From assembly GCF_017813245.1 (NCBI RefSeq), contig NZ_JAGIQL010000056.1, positions 1 through 37,367 on the forward strand: a stretch of DNA of 37,367 nt, given 5' to 3'. The position numbers and the translations under genes are program-made. The notes under the pieces were generated by a model. It was not told the origin of the DNA. It searched no databases and saw only the letters and a program-made list of their open reading frames with translations. How positions within the stretch are numbered: position 1 is the first letter of the stretch; the number at the start of each line of letters is the position of its first letter. The stretch is from Streptomyces montanisoli (GTDB lineage: Bacteria > Actinomycetota > Actinomycetes > Streptomycetales > Streptomycetaceae). Shown piece after piece: positions 15,926 to 24,050 of the stretch.

Positions 15926-17431
15926 TCAGTCGAACAGGCCGGTGCGGGGACGGCTCCGGCTGTTGCGCTTGGCGCGCGTCGCGCGATCCGTGCGGCGGTC
16001 GAGCCGGGGGCGGTGGCCCGCAAGCGTGTGATCCACGACCGGGGCGCTCCCGTCCTTGTCGACCCCGCGGCCGGGCGGCGCGGCCACGAGACCCGAGCGG
16101 AAGAGACCGTGCTCGACGAGGCGGGCCGCGACCGATTGCAGTTCGTCTCGCAGTGGCCCGTCCCGCAGAACCGCACGGGGGCCGAGGAGGCCCTCGACGA
16201 CGGTCAGTGCCCCGGCAACGTCGCCGTGGCCCAGCCGCTCGCGGACGGCAGTCAGTGCCTCGGGCTCGCGATGCGCCGCAGCGATCGCCCGCAGGCAGGG
16301 CAGCGGCGGTCCGCCGAGTGCTACCAGCAGGTTCTCGCGACGCAGTTGTTCCGGGTCGTGGTCGACCGCTGCCAGCACGCCTTCGCGGAGCGCGATCCGG
16401 TGGATCTCGCCCCGGCATTCCACGCGGTGGGGATCGTCGGACCCGGGCACCGGTCCAGTGACCGGTGTGTGGCCTGACGCCCCCAGCGCCGTGGCGACGA
16501 GTGGATGCAAGCGCTCGGTCAGGACAAGGCCCGCCCGCACCAGCGCCAGATCCGGGAGGATCCGGGCCGCCGCCTCGGGCAGCAGGGGCAGCGCGGCGAT
16601 CTCCTGGGGCGGGAGCGCCTCGTGCGCCGGACGGAAGGTCGGGGCATGGCTGACGTCCGGGGCTACGAGTTCGAACACCGCGCGGCTGCTACTGCCGAAC
16701 CGTACGGCGAACGCGGCCGAAGAGCGTCCCTCGGCCCGGATCAGCAACTCCGCCTCGGCGGCCCAACGTGTCACCGCCCACTGCGAGGACGGGCAGGTGG
16801 GCTGATCCGGCAGGGCCAGCCGCTCGGAAGTGTCGGGCCGGTCGAGTGGTGTTGCGGGCACTGCCCCTCGCACACCGCATCGCCAGGCCAGTTCGCCGCT
16901 CCGCGAGGCGTCCCAGAGATGCCGGTGCAGGTCGAGCCGGAAGCGGCGGTCGGGATGCGGGTGGGGATGCGGTTGCGGGTGCGGATGGCGTCGGCAGGCA
17001 CCGTTCCCCGGCCCGCCCTCCCACAGGGCCAGGGACATCCGCTGTCCGCCGTCCGCCCAGGCCGGTGGCGTCCGTACCACCAGTTGCGGCATCGCGGCAC
17101 CGAAGCCGTGGTAACCGGCCAGAGAGAGCGTGAGGCCGGGCCTCAGCCGTCCGTCGGGGGCGATCCTGGGCATGTGCCATCGGAGCAGATCCGGCGCCAG
17201 CCTGCGAAGATCTGCCCGAAGGCGGGTGACGAGTTCGCTGCCGTGGCGGTCTCGCACGGCGCGCAGATCGAGGTCGACATCGATCCTGGCGGCGGCGCAC
17301 GCCCCCGCCCAGTCACCGACCTCGCGTCGCGCGGTCGCGGTCTCGATCATGGAGGGCGGCACCGCGTACTCGCGCACGCGCCGCCACATCAGCAAGTGGG
17401 GTGGAATGTCGTTCACGCGGTGATGTGCCAT
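15926..17431 (-). CDS. Uncharacterised protein, first gene of the MoxR/vWA operon
   Basis: The 501-residue protein matches no family I recognise. Visible parts are an N-terminal region (1-135) with Arg-rich helices and LRPGLTLSLAGYHGFG; a His-Pro run (HPHPQPHPHPHP, 149-160) that could bind metal; RRFRLDLHRHLWDASRSGE; a middle domain (about 205-320); and a C-terminal helical region ending in a basic tail. No signal peptide or membrane segment is seen. AAGGTG precedes ATG at 17431. It is 109 bases upstream of the MoxR gene on the same strand, so it is likely the third component, possibly a substrate or adaptor. Confidence 0.8.
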   Translation of the reverse strand: MAHHRVNDIPPHLLMWRRVREYAVPPSMIETATARREVGDWAGACAAARIDVDLDLRAVRDRHGSELVTRLRADLRRLAPDLLRWHMPRIAPDGRLRPGLTLSLAGYHGFGAAMPQLVVRTPPAWADGGQRMSLALWEGGPGNGACRRHPHPQPHPHPHPDRRFRLDLHRHLWDASRSGELAWRCGVRGAVPATPLDRPDTSERLALPDQPTCPSSQWAVTRWAAEAELLIRAEGRSSAAFAVRFGSSSRAVFELVAPDVSHAPTFRPAHEALPPQEIAALPLLPEAAARILPDLALVRAGLVLTERLHPLVATALGASGHTPVTGPVPGSDDPHRVECRGEIHRIALREGVLAAVDHDPEQLRRENLLVALGGPPLPCLRAIAAAHREPEALTAVRERLGHGDVAGALTVVEGLLGPRAVLRDGPLRDELQSVAARLVEHGLFRSGLVAAPPGRGVDKDGSAPVVDHTLAGHRPRLDRRTDRATRAKRNSRSRPRTGLFD

Positions 17432-17554
17432 CAGCAATCACCTTGTGTCGACGATTCCCCCAATCCATACGAGGAGAATGTGTTCATCCCCAGCAGCGTA
17501 ACAACGTCGATCACCATCTGTCAGCCCCCTCGGGCCGGGCCGCTCCTGGCGAAA

Positions 17555-17571
17555 GCGGTATTTAGTACCGC
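17555..17571. promoter_or_regulatory. Inverted repeat GCGGTA-TTTAG-TACCGC
   Basis: Six-base arms around a five-base AT-rich loop lie 46 bases upstream of the methyltransferase start and about 125 upstream of the divergent 501-aa gene. The AT-rich centre in a GC-rich setting suggests a regulator-binding site overlapping a promoter. Confidence 0.5.
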
Positions 17572-17616
17572 ACAAGGCTCGCGCTCTCGATCAGCGCTGA
17601 CGTAAGGTCAGGCGCC

Positions 17617-18402
17617 ATGACGGGCACGCCGAACTCGGCGATCGACAGCGGCAGCAGACCCCGCACCGCCGGGGTGTACGACTACCTTCTGGGCGGTAAC
17701 GAGCACTACCGCGTCGACCGCGAGGTCGGCGAGCGGCTGCCCGCGCCGACGCGGGAAGGGGCGCGGCAGAACCGGGCGTTCATGCACCGGGCCGTGGGGT
17801 GGCTCGCGCGGCAGGGTGTGGACCAGTTCCTTGACATCGGCACCGGCTTTCCCGCCGAGCCGAACCTGCACCAGATAGCCCAGGGCGTGAACCCAGCGGC
17901 CCGCGTGCTGTACGTCGACAACAACCGCATCGTGCTGCGGTACGCCGAGGCGTTGCTCGTCAGCCACCCCGACGGCGTCACCGGGCACCTGCAGGCCGAC
18001 GTGTGCGAGACCGCCGCCATCATCGAAGGCGCCCGCGCGACCCTGGACCTGCGGCGGCCCCTCGCCCTGTCCCTGATCGGGCTGCTGCACTTCCTGCCCG
18101 ACAGCGCCGACCCGCACGCGCTGGTCGCCGAACTCGTGCGGGCGCTGCCGTCCGGCAGCCACCTCGTCGTGTCGCACGCCGCGTCCGACCTGCATGCCGA
18201 GCGGGCGCGTGAGGTCATCGAGGCGTACCGCCGCGGTGGCATACAGCTCGTTCCGCGTGATCGCGCCACGTGCGCGCGGTTCTTCGACGGGCTCGACCTC
18301 GTCGAGCCGGGTCTCGTCACCGTCTCGCGGTGGTTCCGCGACACCGCCGCACCGGCCTACTCGGACGCCGGCGTGTACGCGGGTGTGGCCCGCGTGCCGT
18401 AG
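17617..18402 (+). CDS. S-adenosyl methyltransferase (DUF574/PF04672-type)
   Basis: The 261-residue protein has the hallmark of the actinobacterial SAM methyltransferase family expanded in Streptomyces: AGVYDYLLGGNEHYRVDRE near the N-terminus, then FLDIGTGFPAEPNLHQIAQ as the SAM loop, VLYVDNNRIVLRYAEALL, and LIGLLHFLPD. The substrate for the family is unknown. AAGGTC precedes the ATG. Confidence 0.9.
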   Translation: MTGTPNSAIDSGSRPRTAGVYDYLLGGNEHYRVDREVGERLPAPTREGARQNRAFMHRAVGWLARQGVDQFLDIGTGFPAEPNLHQIAQGVNPAARVLYVDNNRIVLRYAEALLVSHPDGVTGHLQADVCETAAIIEGARATLDLRRPLALSLIGLLHFLPDSADPHALVAELVRALPSGSHLVVSHAASDLHAERAREVIEAYRRGGIQLVPRDRATCARFFDGLDLVEPGLVTVSRWFRDTAAPAYSDAGVYAGVARVP

Positions 18403-18589
18403 GCCGAGGCCGAGGTCGACGCCGTCGCCGTCGCCGTCGCCGTCGCGGGCAGGACTCGTTGCTCCGTCGGGGTGACCGCGCCGTGAGGTGCATCCCGGGT
18501 CACCCGCATCGTCCGTCCGCCGCCCTAGCGTCGCTGCTCTGTGGCGGGTGCCCCCGGTCCATCCGGTGAGGGCGGACGACGGAGGAGTC

Positions 18590-19585
18590 ATGGCACGATC
18601 CGAAGGGTCCGACCGGCCGGACAGCGGCGAGGGCGGGGGTGACAGCGGCGGCGGAGGTCGTGGCGGGAGCACCGCCAAGGGGCCGGGGGACCTGCCCAAG
18701 CGGTCCTGGACGGACGTGCTGAAGCGCGCCGGCAAGCAGTTCCAGGCGGAGGCGCTGACGGACAAGGCGGCGGCCCTGACCTACTACGGCGTGCTGGCTC
18801 TCTTCCCCGCCGCGCTCGCGCTGCTGTCCATCCTCGGCCTGATCGGCAAGTCGGCGATCCAGCCGCTCATCAACAACGTCGCGTCCATCGCGCCCGGCCA
18901 GGTGCACGGCATCCTGACGTCCATGCTCAAGCAGCTGGGCGGCGGCCAGGGCAAGGCCGGTGTCGCGCTCGCGATCGGCATCGTCGTCGCGCTGTGGTCC
19001 GCCTCGGGGTACGTGGCCGCCTTCATGCGCACGTCCAACAGCGTGTACCACATGGGTGAGGGCAGGCCGGCGTGGAAGACGCTGCCGGTGCGCTTCGGCA
19101 TCACCGTCGCGGTGATCGTCCTGCTGGCGCTGACGGCGTTCGGCGTGGTCGTCACGGGCACCGTGGCGCGCAAGGCGGGAAACGTGCTCGGCGCGGGCGA
19201 CACGGCCGTCACCGCGTGGAACTACGCCAAGTGGCCGGTGATGATCCTGCTGGTCAGCCTGGCCATCGCGCTGCTGTACTGGGCGGCCCCCAACGTCAAG
19301 CGGCGCTTCCGCTGGGTGACGCCCGGCAGCCTGGTGGCCGTCGTGATCTGGATCATCGCCTCGGTGGCGTTCGCGTTCTACGTCGCGAACTTCAGCAGCT
19401 ACAGCAAGACGTACGGCACCTTCGCCGGGATCATCATCTTCCTGGTCTGGCTGTGGATCACCAACATCGCCATCCTCTTCGGCCTGGTGCTCAACGTGGA
19501 GTCCGAGCGCCAGCGGGCCATCGAGGACGGCCACCCGCCCGGCGAGGAGCCCTTCGCCGAGCCGCGTGACACGCGCAAGCTGTGA
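18590..19585 (+). CDS. YihY/virulence factor BrkB family membrane protein
   Basis: The 331-residue protein has a hydrophilic, Gly/Ser-rich N-terminus (1-40), then the family motif ALTDKAAALTYYGVLALFPA and five or six transmembrane segments, ending in an acidic C-terminal tail. Members are inner-membrane proteins of undefined transport or envelope role; the old RNase BN label for the family is not supported. GGAGGAG precedes the ATG. It is convergent with the RidA gene. Confidence 0.9.
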   Translation: MARSEGSDRPDSGEGGGDSGGGGRGGSTAKGPGDLPKRSWTDVLKRAGKQFQAEALTDKAAALTYYGVLALFPAALALLSILGLIGKSAIQPLINNVASIAPGQVHGILTSMLKQLGGGQGKAGVALAIGIVVALWSASGYVAAFMRTSNSVYHMGEGRPAWKTLPVRFGITVAVIVLLALTAFGVVVTGTVARKAGNVLGAGDTAVTAWNYAKWPVMILLVSLAIALLYWAAPNVKRRFRWVTPGSLVAVVIWIIASVAFAFYVANFSSYSKTYGTFAGIIIFLVWLWITNIAILFGLVLNVESERQRAIEDGHPPGEEPFAEPRDTRKL

Positions 19586-19606
19586 CGGCGCGCGGCAGCG
19601 GCCGCC

Positions 19607-20071
19607 TCACGCCGCGCCGGGCTCCGGTCCTGGCCCCGACCCTGGCCCTGGCCCTCGCCCCGGCTCTGGTCCTTCCGGCGCCTCGGCCACCGCGGTGATC
19701 TCGACGAGCTGCCCGGTGTAGCCGAGGCAGGCCACGCCGAGCAGTGTGGACGTGTGCGGACCGAGCGTCAGCCCCGACGCCCGTACGACGTCCCACACGC
19801 GGCTGAGGTCTCCCGTGTGCCCTGACACCACGTACACGTGTGTCGCCACGACATCGGCGAGCACGCAGCCCTCGGCGGCCAGCGCCGCCTCCAGGTTCGC
19901 GAGGACCTGCCGCGCCTGCGCCTCGAAGTCGCCCTCCCCCACCAGGGCGCCGTCCGCGTCGAGGGGTACGGCCCCGGCCAGGAACACCAGCCGCCGTCCA
20001 CTGCCGACGACGGCGGTGTGGGCGTACCCGGGTGGCGGGAACAGCCCGCTGACGATCGCGCGCTCGGCCAT
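19607..20071 (-). CDS. RidA/YjgF family protein
   Basis: The 154-residue protein has the Rid fold: AVVGSGRRLVFLAGAVPLD, EAQARQVLANLEAALAAEGC, VATHVYVV and the C-terminal VEITAVAEA. RidA proteins hydrolyse reactive enamine/imine intermediates; in this sequence the position equivalent to the RidA arginine is not clearly present (GYTGQLVEI instead of a LVEIEA preceded by Arg/Pro), so it may belong to a Rid subgroup without deaminase activity. The last 20 residues are a PGPGSGPGPEP tail, probably disordered. Confidence 0.85.
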   Translation of the reverse strand: MAERAIVSGLFPPPGYAHTAVVGSGRRLVFLAGAVPLDADGALVGEGDFEAQARQVLANLEAALAAEGCVLADVVATHVYVVSGHTGDLSRVWDVVRASGLTLGPHTSTLLGVACLGYTGQLVEITAVAEAPEGPEPGRGPGPGSGPGPEPGAA

Positions 20072-20202
20072 GGTGCTCCTACTCGGACAGCGGTAGCGGA
20101 CGGAGCATTGTCTCCACAGCCGGTGGCGGCGGGGCCAGTTGTTATCGGCGGTCGCGTCGCCGAGTGGGTCCTGCCGCGCCGGGTTCCTTGGTATTTTGCG
20201 CC

Positions 20203-20835
20203 ATGGACATCGGCTCCTCCTCCCCGCACCGGCTCACCGCCGGGCAGATCGTCGGGGACTTCTCACTGCGCTTCACGCTCGGGGTGGGGCGCGAGCCCGC
20301 GGTGTGGGCGCGGGAGCACGGGTTCCTGCTGGAGGGCGGTGTGCTCGACCGGGGGCGCTCCGCCGGGTGGCCCACCGTGGTACGGGAGTGTGCGGGGGAC
20401 CTCGGGACGCAGCGTGCCCGCGCCGAGGAGTGGCGTGCGCGCCTCGTCCGCGATGGGTTCCGCGTCGTCAGAACGTGTATCGAGGCGGCGCCGTGGAACG
20501 AGGGTGTGCCGCGGACGGACGCCGAGGCCGCGGCGTTCCCGTGCCGGTGGTTCGCCCACCGGGTGACGGTGCGCGCGGCCATCCCCTACGAGGCCGGACG
20601 GCTCGTCCGCGCCGCCGGCGGCTGCTCGGCGCGGCTGTCCCGGCTGGCCCGCGCCGTGCCCGCGCGGGGAGTGCAGGAGCGGCTGGTCGTGCAGCGCGCG
20701 CCCGGTGTGGGCCGGCAGGGCGCCAGGGCGCGGCTCGAGGAACTGCTCGCGGCGCTGGGGGCCGTTGGGTTCCGCGCCGTGGACGTCGAGGAGGCGTACG
20801 TGGTCCACGACGACGGCCCGGCCGCCGCGCCCTGA
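20203..20835 (+). CDS. Hypothetical protein
   Basis: The 210-residue protein begins MDIGSSSPHRLTAGQIVGDF. I do not recognise a family. Charged and hydrophobic residues alternate as in a soluble alpha/beta protein (VVRTCIEAAPWNEG, FRAVDVEEAYVVHDDG near the end). No membrane segment, signal or catalytic motif is visible. Codon use is typical of the window, which supports a real gene. It stands alone between RidA (divergent) and a convergent DUF6304-like gene. Confidence 0.65.
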   Translation: MDIGSSSPHRLTAGQIVGDFSLRFTLGVGREPAVWAREHGFLLEGGVLDRGRSAGWPTVVRECAGDLGTQRARAEEWRARLVRDGFRVVRTCIEAAPWNEGVPRTDAEAAAFPCRWFAHRVTVRAAIPYEAGRLVRAAGGCSARLSRLARAVPARGVQERLVVQRAPGVGRQGARARLEELLAALGAVGFRAVDVEEAYVVHDDGPAAAP

Positions 20836-20842
20836 GCCGAGC

Positions 20843-20930
20843 AGGCCAGTAGGCCAGTAGGCCAGCAAGCCAGCTGCCGGACGGCGGCCGGTCAGGCACC
20901 CGTCAGGCGCCGGACGGCGGCCGGTCAGGC
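20843..20930. repeat. Tandem repeat cluster between convergent genes
   Basis: Four copies of an 8-base unit (AGGCCAGT, AGGCCAGT, AGGCCAGC, AAGCCAGC; 20843-20874) are followed by two copies of a 22-base element (20876-20897 and 20909-20930, 33-base period, identical), with further partial GTCAGGC copies up to about 20965. They lie at the 3' ends of both flanking genes. Confidence 0.8.
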
Positions 20931-20958
20931 GCCGGTCAGGCACCCGCCAGCGGCCCCG

Positions 20959-21378
20959 TCAGGCGCCGACCAGTGTCCTGCCGGCGAGCTCCGTGCCGCC
21001 GGGCAGCTGGCGGCCGATGCGGCCCAGTGCCTCACGGAAGCCGCCGCCCGCGATGCCCGAGTCGTAGGCCGCGCCCGCCCAGTGCAGTGTGAGCGCCAGC
21101 TCGGGCCCCTTGTCGCCGAGCGTCAAGAGGCAGCTGAGCGTGGCCCGTTGGGTGTCCCCGGCGGCCGTCACCGGCATGGGCATGTCCCACTCGAGCACGC
21201 AGGACGTGAGTGGTGCACCGGCGCCGGCGGACCGGAGCGTCGCGAAATCGTCCCCCTGGTACTCGACGCCGCGGACCTCGGTGTGCACCCGGCCGTCATC
21301 GGAGGCGATCGTGATCGCCTCCGCGCCCTGGCGGTCCCTGTACCAACCCGCCCATGTGTCTCTCGACTCCGCTGTCAT
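20959..21378 (-). CDS. DUF6304-like protein, probably C-terminally shortened
   Basis: The 139-residue protein matches my memory of the N-terminal half of DUF6304: WYRDRQGAEAITI, RGVEYQGDDFATLR, LTSCVLEWDMPMPV and LSCLLTLGD, then FREALGRIGRQLPGGTEL. Family members I recall continue with a Cys-containing CACAFSDY segment and further residues, which are absent here; instead the frame ends in GRTLVGA next to tandem repeats. This may be a truncated but expressed gene or a decaying one. Function is unknown. Confidence 0.65.
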   Translation of the reverse strand: MTAESRDTWAGWYRDRQGAEAITIASDDGRVHTEVRGVEYQGDDFATLRSAGAGAPLTSCVLEWDMPMPVTAAGDTQRATLSCLLTLGDKGPELALTLHWAGAAYDSGIAGGGFREALGRIGRQLPGGTELAGRTLVGA

Positions 21379-21458
21379 GGCGCGGACTGTAGCGCCAATC
21401 GATCTTCCTGTGCCGGTCGGGGCACCGATTCACAACGGCGACGACGCCATCCGGCCGT

Positions 21459-22511
21459 TCACCGCGTGCGCCGCGTGACGAACTCGGCCAGTGCCAGCAG
21501 GTCGCCCGCCCCCGAGAGGTCGGGTACGGCGCGGGACAGCTCGTGCACCGCGCGCGCCATCCTTTCCGCCGCCTGGAGCCCGGCCCAGTCGCGCCCGCCC
21601 GCGCGCTCGACGGCCTCCGCCGCTCTGCGCACACTCTCCGCGTCCATCGGCCGCCGGTAGAGCTCGGCCAGCTCCTCGGCGGCCTCGGTGCCCGACGCGA
21701 GTGCGGCCACCACGGGGAGGGACTTCTTGTGCGCCATGAGGTCCGCGCCGGCCGGCTTGCCGGTGCGCTCGGGGTCGCCCCAGATCCCGATCAGGTCGTC
21801 GATCAGCTGGAAGGCGAGGCCGGCCTCCCTGCCGAACGCGTCGAGCGCCGCGACGGCCTCGTCGTCCGCGCCCGCGTAGAGCGCGCCGAGGGCGCAGGAA
21901 CTGCCCAGAAGCGCCCCGGTCTTGGCCGTGGCCATGGTGAGGACCTCGTCGACCGTGACCTCGTCGGGTGCGCGCTCCTCGAAGGCGCAGTCCGTCTGCT
22001 GGCCCGCACACAGCTCGATCACGCAGTCGGAGAGCCGGGCCACCGCCGCGGCGGCCGCCGGGTGGCGGCTCTCGGCGAGGACCTTGGTGGCGAGCGACAT
22101 CAGCGCGTCCCCGCTGATGACCGCGTCGGGCACACCGAAGACCGTCCAGGCGGTGGGGCGGTGCCTGCGCGTGGGGTCCTCGTCGATGACGTCGTCGTGC
22201 AGGAGCGTGAAGTTGTGGGTGAGCTCCACCGCCACCGCGGGACTCACCGCACCGTGCTGGTCGGCGCCGAGGGCGCGCGCGGCGGCGAGGACGAGCGCGG
22301 GCCTGATCGCCTTGCCCGCGCCTGCGGACGACGGCCTGCCCCGCTCGTCCTCCCAGCCGAAGTGGTAGCGGGCCACCGTGCGTATCGGTTCCGGCAGCGA
22401 CTCGACGGCGGCGCGCAATTCCGGGTCGACGAGGCCGCGCGCCCGTGCCAGGAGCGCCACCGCCTCCTCGCCCTCGGTCGCGGCGGCCGGGCTTGTCATC
22501 GTCATAAGCAT
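21459..22511 (-). CDS. Polyprenyl diphosphate synthase, probable encapsulin cargo
   Basis: The 350-residue enzyme is a trans-isoprenyl diphosphate synthase. The first aspartate-rich motif is HDDVIDED (105-112) and the second is LIDDLIGIWGD (236-246), with GKAIRPALVL for diphosphate binding. It joins IPP to allylic diphosphates to make geranyl- to geranylgeranyl-type chains. The N-terminal 25 residues are Ala/Thr/Glu-rich and look disordered, as expected for encapsulin-targeting extensions. It follows the Family 2B encapsulin gene (eshA) on the same strand; in known systems such polyprenyl transferases are packaged in that shell. ATG at 22511 has AGGAAAGCG upstream. Product chain length cannot be fixed by eye. 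Confidence 0.9.
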   Translation of the reverse strand: MLMTMTSPAAATEGEEAVALLARARGLVDPELRAAVESLPEPIRTVARYHFGWEDERGRPSSAGAGKAIRPALVLAAARALGADQHGAVSPAVAVELTHNFTLLHDDVIDEDPTRRHRPTAWTVFGVPDAVISGDALMSLATKVLAESRHPAAAAAVARLSDCVIELCAGQQTDCAFEERAPDEVTVDEVLTMATAKTGALLGSSCALGALYAGADDEAVAALDAFGREAGLAFQLIDDLIGIWGDPERTGKPAGADLMAHKKSLPVVAALASGTEAAEELAELYRRPMDAESVRRAAEAVERAGGRDWAGLQAAERMARAVHELSRAVPDLSGAGDLLALAEFVTRRTR

Positions 22512-22572
22512 CGCTTTCCTGTGCACGAGATTGCCACGGGCTGGGGTCACGGCAGGGTGGATGGACGACCTC

Positions 22573-22632
22573 GCGAGCGGGGGCGGACCGGCCGGCCGGC
22601 GGGCACGTGCCGCGGCCGGCCCGCCCCCTCGC
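22573..22632 (-). terminator. Large stem-loop between eshA and the polyprenyl synthase gene
   Basis: GCGAG-GGGGGCGG-CCGGCCG pairs with CGGCCGG-CCCGCCCCC-TCGC, a stem of about 20 bases with single bulges, starting 12 bases after the eshA stop. It probably ends most transcripts after the abundant shell gene or protects its mRNA. Confidence 0.65.
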
Positions 22633-22643
22633 ATCACCCACCG

Positions 22644-24050
22644 TCACCGCCAGCGGCTCACCTCCACGTTCTCCAGGACGCCGAGGGCGTCAGGCACGAG
22701 GACCGCGGCCGAGTAGTAGGCCGTCACCAGGTAGGAGATGATCGCCTGCTCGTCGATGCCCATGAAGCGCACCGAGAGGCTCGGCTCGATCTCGTCCGGA
22801 ATGCCGGCCTGCTGCAGGCCGACGACGCCCTGCTCCTGCTCGCCGGTACGCATGCAGATGATCGACGTGGTGCGCGCGTCGGAGATCGGGATCTTGTTGG
22901 ACGGGAAGATCGGGACGCCGCGCCAGGCCGGCACGTGGTGCCCGGCGACCTCGACGCTCTCCGGCACCAGGCCGCGCTTGTTGCACTCGCGTCCGAACGC
23001 CGCGATCGCCTTGGGGTGCGCGAGGAACAGCTTCGAGCCGCGGCGGCGGGACAGCAGCTCGTCCATGTCGTCGGGGCTGGGCACGCCGTCGTGCGGCTGG
23101 AGCCGCTGGCCGTAGTCGCAGTTCTGCAGGAGGCCGAACTCCGGGTTGTTGACCAGCTCGTGCTCCTGGCGCTCGCGCAGCGCCTCGACCGTCAGCCTCA
23201 ACTGCTGCTCGGTCTGGTTCATCGGCTGGTTGTACAGGTCCGCGACGCGGCTGTGCACCTTGAGCACGGTCTGCGCCACGCTCAGCTCGTACTCGCGCGG
23301 CGCGCTCTCGTAGTCGACGTACGTGTGCGGCACGACGGCCTCGCCGACGTGGCCGGCGGACAGGTCGATCGCCGCCTCGCCGTACTTGTTGGTCCGCTGC
23401 CGCGGCAGCGACGCCTGGGCCCGCAGGTGCTCGGCGAGGGAGTCGGCGCGCTCCGCCAGGTTGAGCACATCCCGGCGCGTCAGCACCAGCACCGTGCACG
23501 TGGTCGCCGCGCGCGTCGTGTACTCCCACGTCGCGTCGCCGTCGACCAGCGCCTGGTCGCCGAAGTAGGCGCCGTCGGCGAGGACTTCGAGTACCGCCTC
23601 CTCGCCGTAGGGTCCCTGCCCCATCTTCTCGACCCTGCCGTGCGCGAGGAGGAAGACCCGGTCGGCGTCCTCACCTCGCGTCGCCAGCACCTCGCCCGTC
23701 TGGTACTCGTGCTGCTCGCAGCGGTTGGCCAGCTCTGCCAGCGCCTCCTCGTCACCGTAGTCGCGCAGGGTGGGCAGCTCGCCCAGCTCGGCCGGGATGA
23801 CCGCGACGCGGCCGCCGGTCTGGACGAACGTGATCCGGCCGTCCCCCACCGAATAGCTCAGCCTGCGGTTGACCCGGTAGGTGCCGCCCTGCACCTGCAC
23901 CCACGGCAGCATCCGCAGCAGCCACCGGGAGGTGATCTCCTGCATCTGCGGAACCGACTTGGTGGTGGTCGCCAGGTTCCGCGCGGCGGCCGTACCCAGG
24001 CTCTGCTGAGACTGCGACTGCTCGGTACGGACCTCATCAGCAACCGACAT
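22644..24050 (-). CDS. eshA: Family 2B encapsulin shell protein with cyclic-nucleotide-binding-like domain
   Basis: The 468-residue protein resembles EshA, first described in Streptomyces as a developmentally linked nucleotide-binding protein and later recognised as a Family 2B encapsulin. An N-terminal arm (1-55) and the HK97-like shell domain are interrupted by a cyclic-nucleotide-binding-like domain at about 90-210 (YQTGEVLATRGEDADRVFLL, YFGDQALVDGDA). Shell-typical sequences follow (PHTYVDYESAPREYELSVAQ, NPEFGLLQNCDYGQRL, KLFLAHPKAIAAFGRECNKR, VPIFPSNKIPI). GAAGGGGAG precedes the start. It should self-assemble into a compartment that houses the polyprenyl synthase encoded next. The nucleotide pocket lacks the canonical phosphate-contacting Arg (Trp175 there), so ligand binding is doubtful. 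Confidence 0.95.
   Translation of the reverse strand: MSVADEVRTEQSQSQQSLGTAAARNLATTTKSVPQMQEITSRWLLRMLPWVQVQGGTYRVNRRLSYSVGDGRITFVQTGGRVAVIPAELGELPTLRDYGDEEALAELANRCEQHEYQTGEVLATRGEDADRVFLLAHGRVEKMGQGPYGEEAVLEVLADGAYFGDQALVDGDATWEYTTRAATTCTVLVLTRRDVLNLAERADSLAEHLRAQASLPRQRTNKYGEAAIDLSAGHVGEAVVPHTYVDYESAPREYELSVAQTVLKVHSRVADLYNQPMNQTEQQLRLTVEALRERQEHELVNNPEFGLLQNCDYGQRLQPHDGVPSPDDMDELLSRRRGSKLFLAHPKAIAAFGRECNKRGLVPESVEVAGHHVPAWRGVPIFPSNKIPISDARTTSIICMRTGEQEQGVVGLQQAGIPDEIEPSLSVRFMGIDEQAIISYLVTAYYSAAVLVPDALGVLENVEVSRWR

Noticed and set aside
12064..17616. A mobile island carrying GNAT and the MoxR triad
   Set aside because: No integrase, transposase, tRNA or flanking direct repeats are visible. 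Codon use looks slightly relaxed by eye, but this was not calculated.
18421..18448. GTCGCC microrepeat as a CRISPR or regulatory array
   Set aside because: It is a simple six-base repeat without spacers in the 3' flank of the methyltransferase gene.
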